Source: Pseudo-nitzschia pungens (lineage: Eukaryota > Bacillariophyta > Bacillariophyceae > Bacillariales > Bacillariaceae). From it: a stretch of 64,000 nucleotides of DNA. Under the pieces are notes generated by a model, which ran no database searches, was not told the origin of the DNA, and saw only the letters and a list, made by a program, of their open reading frames with translations. The stretch lies in contig CM074760.1 in the NCBI GenBank assembly GCA_037355855.1, positions 2,100,501 to 2,164,500 on the forward strand. The letters are read 5' to 3'. The translations under genes and the position numbers were made by a program. Positions within the stretch are counted from its first letter, which is position 1. Each line of letters begins with the position of its first letter. Positions 39,219 through 48,579 of the stretch are shown here, piece by piece.

Positions 39219-40280
39219 ATGGGGACACCATCGAAACTATTGCAACGCGTCACCCTATTCGCATTCGTCCTGGCCTCGGGCAAACGCGCGCATTCGTTAT
39301 CTTCCGGCAAGCAATTCCACGGGAGCAATAGTGTTGTCCACACGGCAAACCATTCCAAAACTCCCAGAAGCACCAGCGCTAGCGCCAGCGCCACCACCAA
39401 TACTTGTCTCCACATGGCGGCAACTTCGGAGTCGAGCCCGGCCCAGACCATGGAAGCGGCCAAGTCCTTGATCGCCAGAGCCATTTCCATCGGTGCCCCG
39501 GCCTACAATGCCGGCGACATTGCCGGGTGCGCCAGGGTGTACAGAGACACGGCGGTCGAGATTGCCGGTCTGCTTCCCGAAAACTTGCGGGCCGGCCTCG
39601 AGCAAACCATCCGGCAGCACCCGTCGTCCCGTGGGGAAAACGGCAGGGACAACGACAACGATGCGAACGAGGCGGCGTGGGCCTTTCGGAGACGGTTCGA
39701 TTCCATCCTCGACTACCGGATTCCCTTCGTGCCGAGTCGGGCGGAAGCCGCAACGACCCTGGAGGCCTTCTCGGATTCCATGGTCCCGGCCGAGCCGTAC
39801 GTCGTCAACGACAACGTCATGGGCGGCGTCTCCGAGGGACGGTGGGATTCGAGCTCGAGGACCTTTCGGGGAACCACCTCCCTGGCCAACAACGGGGGAT
39901 TTTCCTCCCTGCGATGGAGGTTCGATCGCATCCAAAACTGGAGCTACGCCAAGGGAATCTACCTCAGGAACGTCCGGCACTCCAAGCCGGGCGAGCACAC
40001 CTTTCGCTTGATGGTCAAGGACACCACCTGCGAGCAGGTCCGGGGGGGCAACTTCAAGACCGTCTTTGCCAATCCCGGTAGCGACAACGACAACGACGAT
40101 GCGGACACCATTTTCGTTCCGTTCGAGTCCTTTGACCAGATGGAACAAATGGGGCGCGTGCTGGGTTCGGCCCCGGCGTTCAACCGCGGAGCGGTCACCG
40201 AGCTGGGTCTGATGGCGATCAAACCAACCGTGGTCGGTGATTTCGAACTGACAATCGGGGAATGGGGCCTGTATTCGTAG
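39219..40280 (+). CDS. CIA30/NDUFAF1-type domain protein with N-terminal targeting sequence
   Basis: 353 aa from ATG 39219; the longer frame starts only at TTG 39129. The N-terminus MGTPSKLLQRVTLFAFVLASGKRAHS looks like a signal or targeting sequence, followed by a Ser/Thr/His-rich linker. Residues ~75-170 are helical (QTMEAAKSLIARAISIGAPAYNAGD). The CIA30 domain spans ~185-350, with its hallmarks YVVNDNVMGGVSEGRWD, FRGTTSLANNGGFSSLRW, and a jelly-roll strand pattern ending IKPTVVGDFELTIGEWGLY. CIA30 proteins include the mitochondrial complex I assembly factor NDUFAF1, but algae and plants also have plastid members. The presequence suits plastid or secretory import more than mitochondrial. 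Domain assignment is firm; compartment is uncertain. Confidence 0.85.
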   Translation: MGTPSKLLQRVTLFAFVLASGKRAHSLSSGKQFHGSNSVVHTANHSKTPRSTSASASATTNTCLHMAATSESSPAQTMEAAKSLIARAISIGAPAYNAGDIAGCARVYRDTAVEIAGLLPENLRAGLEQTIRQHPSSRGENGRDNDNDANEAAWAFRRRFDSILDYRIPFVPSRAEAATTLEAFSDSMVPAEPYVVNDNVMGGVSEGRWDSSSRTFRGTTSLANNGGFSSLRWRFDRIQNWSYAKGIYLRNVRHSKPGEHTFRLMVKDTTCEQVRGGNFKTVFANPGSDNDNDDADTIFVPFESFDQMEQMGRVLGSAPAFNRGAVTELGLMAIKPTVVGDFELTIGEWGLYS

Positions 40281-40779
40281 AACGATCAACCTACCGCGAA
40301 ACGTAGAAATGAAATAAATACAGTAGCATCCAAAAAGTTATTTGTTGTTGCTGCTGTTGATTTTGTTGCTGTCGCTCTTCCGCGAAGAATCATATGTGGA
40401 ATCATTTCGATGTTTGAATGCCTGCATCATCTATGAACCAAGATGCATGTTTCAGGACAAAAAAGTTCAGATAATCCTATCCGTGTGTACAAGGTATTCT
40501 ATCACCGGTCAACGGCAAGTGATAGTTTTAGATGATTTGGTAGCTTGAATTATTCACATCTTGTCATTGGTTGAGCAAATCGCGTTCGACCGAGAACTTA
40601 CGGTGGTCCACGAAGTGTCAAACCTTCACTATCTCCCACGCAAAGACGTACGATCAAAATGGAAATGTACGGTGAATTGAATAAGGTGCTGTTTCTATTA
40701 TATTGTAGTGACAAAATCAATAATTTGAGTGTGTGTGCGTGTGCGTGTGTTTACGAGGTGCGAGGATATGGGGGTTCAA
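40281..40779. other. Intergenic, convergent
   Basis: 3' flanks of the CIA30 and DUF2854 genes. A GTGTGCGTGTGCGTGTG run lies at ~40730-40750. No gene is seen. Confidence 0.4.
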
Positions 40780-41743
40780 TTATGCCGCGACTGCGGGAGT
40801 AGCTTCTCCGGATGTCGTCGTTAACTTGATTCCAACAAGTCGTTGTTCGGCATCGATCTTGACTACTTCGGCGGTCACTCCGGGTCCGAAGAAGGTCTCG
40901 TATTTCTTCACTCGTCGTTCGTCTGCCCACATCTTGTAGGGTGTGTCAATCGATTGCCATACCATTGTGAAGGCGAGTTCCCCATTTTCTTCATCTTCTC
41001 TCAGTTCGATCAATTGTGGGTAGTCCTTTCCGGGAACAACCAACCCCAGTTTCTTTACGGTAGTGTCCAAGTGGGCTTCATCTCCATATCGGTGTCTAGT
41101 GACATCTTGCTTGATTTTGGAGATAATTTCGGTAGCCTTGGATTCGAAAATGCGTTCGGCGGCAGGGGTAGATTTGCATGGAACGGGGTCGATTTCGGCG
41201 TACTTCAGGGCAGCTCCGGCCAAAAAGATGGGAATTCCGTAGACGAAACCCAATCCGGACACGTTCAAACCATCGGCACCGGAATCGCTGAGGTATTCAG
41301 CGAAGGACAAGACGGTGATCAAAATACCGGAAACAATCACGAGGTTTCCGAGCGAGAATCCACGAATTTCAAAGGGCGGTTCTCCGGCATTGTTCACGCC
41401 AGCGCCTCCAATCATGGCAGATTTTGGGGCGGACCAGTCAACCTCCTGAGACGTTGAAAGAAAGCCAGAAAGATGTGAGAATAAAAATGGTATCAATGTT
41501 CCATAGCTGACAGTCGTTGTCTTCATGCAAACTACGCTGTTTCCGATACATTCCGTACAGACAGTAACCTCTACTCACACTGTTGTCGTCGGACATGAAC
41601 AGCACGGATTCAACATTTTTGTTCGACAAAGCATTGCTTCGCATGGAGTTCGACAGCACTCGGGTGGATGTGGGAACGAATCCAGAAGTCGACGAGGCAA
41701 TCGTGGCGGCAACCGCAAGTACGAGAGGAGAAAATTTCATCAT
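40780..41743 (-). CDS. DUF2854 plastid membrane protein (two exons)
   Basis: 276 aa. Exon 1 is 41743-41579 and exon 2 is 41445-40780; the 133-bp intron has donor GTGAGT and acceptor TCTCAG, between codons. Exon 1 encodes a classic stramenopile plastid presequence: MMKFSPLVLAVAATIASS signal peptide, then TSGFVPTSTRV with the Phe just after the predicted cleavage point, then a Ser/Asn/Arg-rich transit segment. The mature protein has two membrane spans (~86-106 LGNLVIVSGILITVLSFAEY; ~118-138 LGFVYGIPIFLAGAALKYAEI) followed by the family signature ALKYAEIDPVPC and a stromal C-terminal domain of ~130 residues. DUF2854 proteins occur in cyanobacteria and plastids; their role is not established. Family, targeting and splicing all agree. 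Confidence 0.88.
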
Positions 41744-42780
41744 GGTTCTTTAGTGTCGTGTTTAACTTCTTCCGTTACAAACGTTGTGAATATGATCAAG
41801 GGTTGACGATTAAATATTGTGAGCAAGAAGATGGTAGGGAAGGATCGGGTCGACACAGGTACTCATACGGTATGCTTCCGGTCGTCGTTTCAAGATTGAG
41901 TGATTCATCAAGACCTCCTCATCATCAAAACGCTGATGATGCTCGCTCAGAACTAAAAGCTCACTCCCAACCGAGTTTGGTTGGAACAGGTACGATTGTG
42001 TACAGTACCAGAAACTACTTGTGGCAGCTGTCCCGCCACAGACATCATCACTACAACATGACGAGGCTGCAACACAGCAGCCAACACACACCGCAAGACT
42101 GCGTTGTTTTTTCACGGCACAAAAACTGACGTCTGACGTGGATTTTGGTATCTTTCCAATCTCGAAGACATGTCCAGTCGATCGGGTCAATCTTACGCCT
42201 GAGTCAATACCAAAATCTTTTGATTGATTATTTTAGTCGATCGGGTCAATTTTCGGCGACTATGTCAATCACGAATCTTTATTCTTAATTCTATCCCGTC
42301 GGTCGGAACATACGTACCCGTAACACGCGTTAACCCGCCTTTGCTTGAAGTAAAAATTGCGCACATCTTTTCGACAGGCTCGCCCTCCTTTGTAACGGGT
42401 GTCAGATTAATTTCTCCAATTAAATGCCACGATTGGACAGTTGCCGTTCAAGGGTTGTCAAATCAGAAGAAAGAACTTGCGAAAAACGGCGATTAGCCGT
42501 AATGATGATGATGAACGAAGGTAGATACCTTTTTGGAGAAACCAACCGCGAGACAACACCCACCAACCAAGTTGTAATTAGTTTTTCGACTTCAGCAACC
42601 CTTATCCACAGTACAGTACTGATTGACAACACTACATTCGGATTGATTCATCACTAACCAATAAGCATACCGGGACACCAGAGATAACAAATCACAAGAG
42701 GACAAATCACAAGAGGCGGAAGGTTTTCATTCATTATTCATACTGTTACCTACCAAACAAAAACCTCAGACGGAAAGACG
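41744..42780. other. Intergenic, divergent
   Basis: About 1 kb between two genes for organelle-type products. A direct repeat AGTCGATCGGGTCAATYTT occurs twice, ~60 bp apart (42176 and 42236). Frames at 41668-42129 and 42420-42657 lack features. Confidence 0.4.
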
Positions 42781-45425
42781 ATGACAAAACCACACTGCAC
42801 ATCGGTGTTTACAGCGGTGTGTTTTGTGGCATTCCTCGTTCAATCGAACGAATCACTGATACCGAGATGGGGTGCCGTTGCGAGGAAAAACCGATGTCTA
42901 GAGAACAAAAACAGCAGCACCAACAACAATTCATTCTGTCGGAAAGAATCGGCACTGGGATCGGATTTGCCCGCGCGCTCGACTGCCTTTGTTCGACCCC
43001 GTCGATCGCTGGTGATCAAAGCAGACAGTGGCGGTGGTGACACGGATTCAAACCCACCTACCATGTTTTTTGCCGACGCAGCCGATACAAGTAGCAACAA
43101 CGCCGTGGAAGAAAAGATAAATGAAGAAGCAGCTCGTCTCGAACAAATGGCAGCCGATGCCGTCAAAGCGGCGGAAGCACAATTGGCAAGGACTCATGTG
43201 AAAGCAAATGGTGCGGCAGAAAAAGTAGTTGACAAGACAGCAGAAAAAGAAGAGGATCCAGCAGAAAAAGAAGAGGATCCAGCAGAAAAAGAAGCAGAAG
43301 CGAAACTGGATGAGGAAGCCAAGAAAGTCGATGAAGAAAAGAGTGAGCAAGAACGCATAGCAGCTGAAAAAGAACGACAAGCGAGATTGGAGGAAGAAAT
43401 CCGAATTGCCGAGGAAGAACGACAGAGACAAATAAAGGAGTTTACCTCGAATGTTGGCGAAAAGGCACAAGAATCGTACGAAAAATTCATTGTGAGTATA
43501 ATCGAAAGAACATGAATCCAAACCGAGTTCATCCAATGCGAATCCTTTTCAATGCGTGCGGGATCCCTCACGCCATTTTTATTTCCTGGGTGTCAATCGA
43601 CATTTTTCGTATCTTGCATCCCCAGAAACCCTTGTCCGAAATCAAGGAGGGTGTTTCCGCCGATCGAATCAAAGGGGCGGCAATCGCGGCAACTGCCCTT
43701 ACATTGATGGCTAGCAAGGGAGTCGTTGCCTCCAGTGCAGTTGGATTGAGTGCTGCGTATTTGTCCATCTCCAATACTGTTGCCGGAGATGTGATGCGTA
43801 CCGTGGGCGGAATCGCCTGGGACGTGACCGAATCAGCCACCAAAATAGCCGAACAAATGGGCATGGGCTTGGAAACCCCAAAGTTTGGTGTCGTTGACAA
43901 GACCGTTGTCAATAAATACAAGGGACGAAAGCCATCTGCGACCAAATCAGGAACGGATCGTATCGACGAGGTTGAACTCGCCTACATTGAAGCAGAGGAC
44001 GACGAAGACCTTGCAAGAGTCTTGAGAGTAGCAGAATCCGTGATTAGTGAAGCAGATGCGGCCATTGCCAAGGCCGAGCAACAGGCGAAAGAGTCAAAAG
44101 CAGCCGAGCAAAAAGAAGTCGTAGTTGAGGATTTCATAGCTGAAGACAGCGGGGAAGTGGACGATGACGAAGAAGAAGCAGAAGAGCTCATCGCTGAAGC
44201 TCAAGCTGAAAACAAAGACGCAGAAGAGGTGATTCCCGAACCAGAAGAAGATAAGGAAGAAGTGAAGGAGTTGAAGCCCGAACCAGAAGACGAAGAGGAG
44301 GAAGTTTCTGAAGAGGAGGAGGAGGAAGAAGATGTGGTTGCCGAAGCAGAAGATACGAATTTTGTTCAGGATGAGGAAGAGGAGGAAGCCGACGAGGCAG
44401 ACATATTCTTTGACGATGACGAATTTATGGCTGCTGTTGAGCTGGCGCAGGAGGGGATCGAGGGAAAGATTGTAGGGGTGGACGAAATCATTACTGATAA
44501 TTCTGCTAAAGCTGAATGGGACGCTGCAGGGGTGTTAGCTAACGAACTCCGACAAGATATTGAAACCACAGATTCCGAAACAAATGTAAAGGATGATGAT
44601 GACGAAGACGATGATGACTTCGACTTCGGAGATATTGATATGGAAGCATTGGGACAAATGGCTCGTCAGGCCGTTGAAACTTTTGAAAGCGACGAAAATA
44701 TTGCATATGAGGCCATACTGGATCAAAAACGGGAATGGGCAAATTCTATGTCAGAAGAAGACGAAGACGACGAAGACGACGTCGATTTTGAAGACGAGGA
44801 TGATATGTTTTCCGCTGCTGACTTGGGTAAACTTGCAGCCGCTGCAAGGGCAGCAGTCGAAGCCAGTGACAACAATGACTTCCCATTAGATGATTCTGTT
44901 TCTGAAGATGTTGTTGCAGAACAAGTGTTGGTGGATTGGTCGAAGTTCAAAGTTGTTGAGTTGAAGTCGGAATTGAAGAAACGAGGGCTGAAAACGATGG
45001 GAAAGAAAGCAGATCTTGTGGCAATGTTAGAGCAAAATGATCTCGAATTGCTAAACGTTGACGAAGAAATAGATGATGAAAAATTTCTCGATGCTGATGA
45101 TCAGGAGGAAGATGATGAGGAAGATGACGACTTGGAGCTTGAAGATTTTGATGTCGAAGAATTGGGAAGACAAGCACGGGCTGCGGTGGAGATGTTCCAA
45201 ACTAAAGGAAGTGATTTTGATGAAGAACCGACAGAAGAGATGCTTGCCCAATTAGAAAGTGAAATGGCAGTAAACGGAGATTTTTTCAATGAACTTGAAG
45301 AAGAAGCTGTTGATTTGTCGAAATTGACCGTTGTGCAGTTGAAGGACGAATGCAGAAGGAGGGGGTTGAAAGTTGGCGGGAAAAAGGCAGATCTTGTCAA
45401 CAGACTGCAGGCTTCGTCGGAGTGA
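42781..45425 (+). CDS. Double-SAP-domain acidic protein with secretory presequence (two exons)
   Basis: 836 aa. Exon 1 is 42781-43491 and exon 2 is 43626-45425; the 134-bp intron has donor GTGAGT and acceptor CCCCAG, between codons. The N-terminal hydrophobic stretch (SVFTAVCFVAFLVQ) looks like a signal peptide; a basic, Ser/Asn-rich segment follows, suggesting plastid or secretory entry. Residues ~105-235 form a Glu/Lys coiled coil. Near 255-300 there is an Ala-rich hydrophobic pair (IKGAAIAATALTLMA; SAAYLSISNT) that could be a membrane hairpin. A long acidic region follows, with three copies of an LG-x-x-A-x-A-A-V-E motif (LGQMARQAVETF, LGKLAAAARAAVEA, LGRQARAAVEMF). Two SAP motifs (~672-708 and ~798-834), both with KKADLV, close the chain. 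SAP motifs bind DNA or RNA, so an organelle nucleoid role is plausible but inferred. Confidence 0.8.
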
Positions 45426-45792
45426 ATGACTGAATTTTAAATAATGATCGAATAGTCATGATATTATATTCATTCTGGAAATCTGGAAAAGGCGAATTAA
45501 ATTCGTATGAGATCTCCCATCAATTTATCGACGTTACCACTGTCTTGCGGTGAAGGGGTTAACGAATAGTTGTTATTGCTGTCTGAAGTGTTGGAAGTAT
45601 AGTTTGTAACGTTAAAAATCAATTTATTCTATCTCCGTTAACATCAAACTAATTCTAGAGACTTATCTTGTTGCCGATGCAAACGAAGAATTGTTTCCAA
45701 GCGATGCTTATTGTTATGTAAACAATAGACAGTGCAATACAAATGTTTTCCTTATTAACATATTGCAAATCTTGCATTTCCAGTTGTGAGAT
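45426..45792. other. Intergenic, convergent
   Basis: 3' flanks of the SAP protein and histidine kinase genes; AT-rich, nothing else seen. Confidence 0.4.
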
Positions 45793-48579
45793 TCATTCGT
45801 CGTTTGAAATAATGCTTCCAGTGACATGGTATTCAACGCACAGGTTTTCCAATTCTTGGACTTTGAAGGGCTTCGGAAGGACGGCATTGGCACCGCATTG
45901 TTTAAAATATTTTATGTCTTCGTCCATGAAGTTACCTGTGACGCCGACAATAAAAGAGGGGTGGTGCTGATTGAATGCACCACTGGAAAATACAGCCTGA
46001 ATTTCTCTGGCAGCAGTTGGACCATTCATAACAGGCATTTCATAGTCCAGTAGGATGACATCATAAGGTGCTTCTCCTCTCTCGGCAGCTGCCTTCACCA
46101 TCTCGACGGCCTCCTCCCCATTCTCTGCCTCGTCGCAAACGTTGTCTCGCTTTGTCAACAATCGCATGAGCAACTTGCGGTTCGATCTTGCGTCATCAAC
46201 AATTAGAACTCTGAGCGCGTTCTGTTGGTACGTGTTCTGGTAGTCCTCATCGACATCTGGATGCTCGAGGATGGGATCGGGTATGTTATACAGTGGAAGA
46301 GTGACTGTAAAACTGGTGCCACATCCGAGACCAGCAGAATGACAAACTAAAGTACCCTCGTGTTGTTCGATAATGCCTTTGGCAATAAACAGACCGAGAC
46401 CTGAACCATTCCCAGCTTGCAGCTCATTCACGTTGAACTGAACTCCCGCACCAAACAATTTCGATTGCTGTTCTGGGCTCAGACCAGCACCCTTGTCTTC
46501 GACGCAAAGCACAATTTCTCCACAAGGGGGGACAGTCACAACCTCGTTGGTCTTGAGCTTGAATATTCTGCTCTTTTCTTTTCCGTCTGCTTCTTTTGTT
46601 GGTTCAGCTGGCCGCCAGTGAACATTAACGTTCACTGATTTGCCCGCTGGCGTAAATTTAATAGCATTTGACACCAGATTCCGAACAACTTGCACAAGTC
46701 GGATTGAGTCTCCAACTACCTTCCTGTCTCTGAGTGTTGGGGAATCAGTGCCATTCAATTGGGTTGTCTTTGGCGGCAACTTCAGGGACAGCTTGACGTC
46801 TTTCGAGTCGGCAGGCAGCCTGAATTCCGAAACTGTTTGTTTGATGGTGTCCCAGATGGGAATCGCTGTCAATTCCAGAGACAAGTTTCCTGACTCTACT
46901 TTGTCGTAATTCAATAGGTCGTTCAGCACCTCCACCGAGCTTTCCGCATTGACTTGGACTTCTTTCGCTAATTTGAACCATCCGATTTCTAGCGCTCTGT
47001 TGTTTCCACCACTATTGGTATTGTTACCACTAGCAGCTGCAATGGTATCACTGTTTTCTTCTAGTTGCGTGTGAATCTTTTCCATCTCTTCAGTCGTGTC
47101 GTAACCCAGAGATTGTGCAATCTCTTCTTGTAGAAGTGTGAGTGCCATGCAGACCGAATTCAGGGGAGTGCGAACTTCGTGTGAAACAAAGCGCACAAAT
47201 TGGCGCTTTGCCTTAAGGAGATCCTTTTTGGCTCGGAATTCTCTGCGAACCCAAAAGTCGTACAAAAAGAAGCAAATGCACAAACCGACCACGATAACGA
47301 CACCGACAATAATTGTAGTGAGAGACTTTTCAGTCGTGTAGTCGTCATAGAACACATTCGTTGGAAAGCAACTCATGTCATAAGAAATTGACCCTGCGGT
47401 TAGATCCGATCCTTGAAAGAGTTTCATCGATCTCGTCTTGTTTTCTTTGTTGGCATTCAAGAGTTGTTCATTAGCTTCTTCGAGGTCACCCTCGTCGCTC
47501 AGATAATTGGCTTGACCAGCCTCCATTTTGTACCAAGCGGTACTAAATTTTGTGTCCACAACACAAGTGATGCCTTTGACGGAATCCGGGAATGTATCAT
47601 CAAGAACTTCGTAAATGTTCATCTTGGCAAATACCATAGCAACACATTCGGTGCTGTCTTCAGCTGGAAAAACACAAGTTGCAACAAATGCCCCAGGCCC
47701 CGTACGTTCTTTTGGATCTTTCGGTGGAGTCAAGTCGGATAGTGCCTGACAGTGCTCGTTTGAATAATCAGTAGATGATTCTGTTTCACTGCCATAAGTT
47801 CCCCTGTTCTTGCTGCACGTATAAGCATCATCTATGCTCTTGCCTTGCTGGGGAAAGCCGTGGACGTCCATCATCAATAGACGATGATTTCCTTTTGTAT
47901 GCTGATATTTTGGTGTCGCAAAACCATTTTCACTCTCGTAGGAGTAGGGGTAGCCATTGGTGTGGTGATATTTGTTATCCTCTGACTCTGTGGTTGCGTT
48001 CTTACACCATATGCCAAAACCAAAACTACTAGCCCCCGCGTCTTCTCCAGGGTATGTTTCATTTAAGAACTCCTCTGCAAAGTCTTCAAACGCTGGTTGA
48101 TTTTCAGGCGTAACAATCGGAGCAAGAGAGTACCCTCCATTCAATCCAGCAACTTCCACGCTCCCCCCAACAGCCCACCAGGAATCAACGCGAACAAAGG
48201 GCCACAGTTCGGCTCTGGGTGCAGCATATGCGGCAAGATTTGCCATAGCCTTCGCTCCCTCGAGTCGATTCTGCATCAGTCGTTCTGTTAATATCAAAGC
48301 TCTGTTCATTATGATATCGTACTGTGAATTGGCGGACTCGATTTCTGATTCATGCTTGTTTTTGTTCTGGAAGTAAATCCCTGTCGCCATAATAGCAACA
48401 AGAACAGCCAAGCATGCCGAGAAGAGGCCCCGTCCAAACGGAACTTCCTTGCTCAGTTTCTCTTCGTCTGGCTTGACGGAGGAATGCAAGTCAGAATTAC
48501 CATCGGACGAACTCCCTGACCTACTACCGCTTCCAATACTAAGAGTAACGGTCTTCTTGGTGGTATTCCGAATGCTCAT
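45793..48579 (-). CDS. Membrane-bound hybrid histidine kinase with C-terminal receiver
   Basis: 928 aa, ATG 48579, single exon. A polar N-terminus is followed by TM1 (~50-70, LFSACLAVLVAIMATGIYF), an extracytoplasmic sensor of ~345 residues, and TM2 (~419-442). The kinase has the HisKA site FVSHEVRTPLNS with His467, N box VVRNLVSNAIKF (Asn634, Asn638), G1 DKGAG (695-699) and G2 GNGSGLGL (723-730). The receiver (~789-915) has the acidic pair DD795-796, phosphoacceptor Asp845 in LLDYEMP, and Lys903 in LPKPF. All catalytic residues look intact. The sensor's helical start (NRALILTERLMQNRLEGAKAMANL) resembles CHASE-type domains. It contains several Cys (GIWCKN, YTCSKN, EHCQAL, ATCVF, TECVAM) that could form disulfides. 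The ligand is unknown; a His-phosphotransfer partner is expected but none lies in the window. Confidence 0.92.
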   Translation of the reverse strand: MSIRNTTKKTVTLSIGSGSRSGSSSDGNSDLHSSVKPDEEKLSKEVPFGRGLFSACLAVLVAIMATGIYFQNKNKHESEIESANSQYDIIMNRALILTERLMQNRLEGAKAMANLAAYAAPRAELWPFVRVDSWWAVGGSVEVAGLNGGYSLAPIVTPENQPAFEDFAEEFLNETYPGEDAGASSFGFGIWCKNATTESEDNKYHHTNGYPYSYESENGFATPKYQHTKGNHRLLMMDVHGFPQQGKSIDDAYTCSKNRGTYGSETESSTDYSNEHCQALSDLTPPKDPKERTGPGAFVATCVFPAEDSTECVAMVFAKMNIYEVLDDTFPDSVKGITCVVDTKFSTAWYKMEAGQANYLSDEGDLEEANEQLLNANKENKTRSMKLFQGSDLTAGSISYDMSCFPTNVFYDDYTTEKSLTTIIVGVVIVVGLCICFFLYDFWVRREFRAKKDLLKAKRQFVRFVSHEVRTPLNSVCMALTLLQEEIAQSLGYDTTEEMEKIHTQLEENSDTIAAASGNNTNSGGNNRALEIGWFKLAKEVQVNAESSVEVLNDLLNYDKVESGNLSLELTAIPIWDTIKQTVSEFRLPADSKDVKLSLKLPPKTTQLNGTDSPTLRDRKVVGDSIRLVQVVRNLVSNAIKFTPAGKSVNVNVHWRPAEPTKEADGKEKSRIFKLKTNEVVTVPPCGEIVLCVEDKGAGLSPEQQSKLFGAGVQFNVNELQAGNGSGLGLFIAKGIIEQHEGTLVCHSAGLGCGTSFTVTLPLYNIPDPILEHPDVDEDYQNTYQQNALRVLIVDDARSNRKLLMRLLTKRDNVCDEAENGEEAVEMVKAAAERGEAPYDVILLDYEMPVMNGPTAAREIQAVFSSGAFNQHHPSFIVGVTGNFMDEDIKYFKQCGANAVLPKPFKVQELENLCVEYHVTGSIISNDE

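Noticed and set aside
39297..40289. 330-aa minus-strand frame over the CIA30 gene
   Set aside because: Shadow of a recognisable domain on the plus strand.
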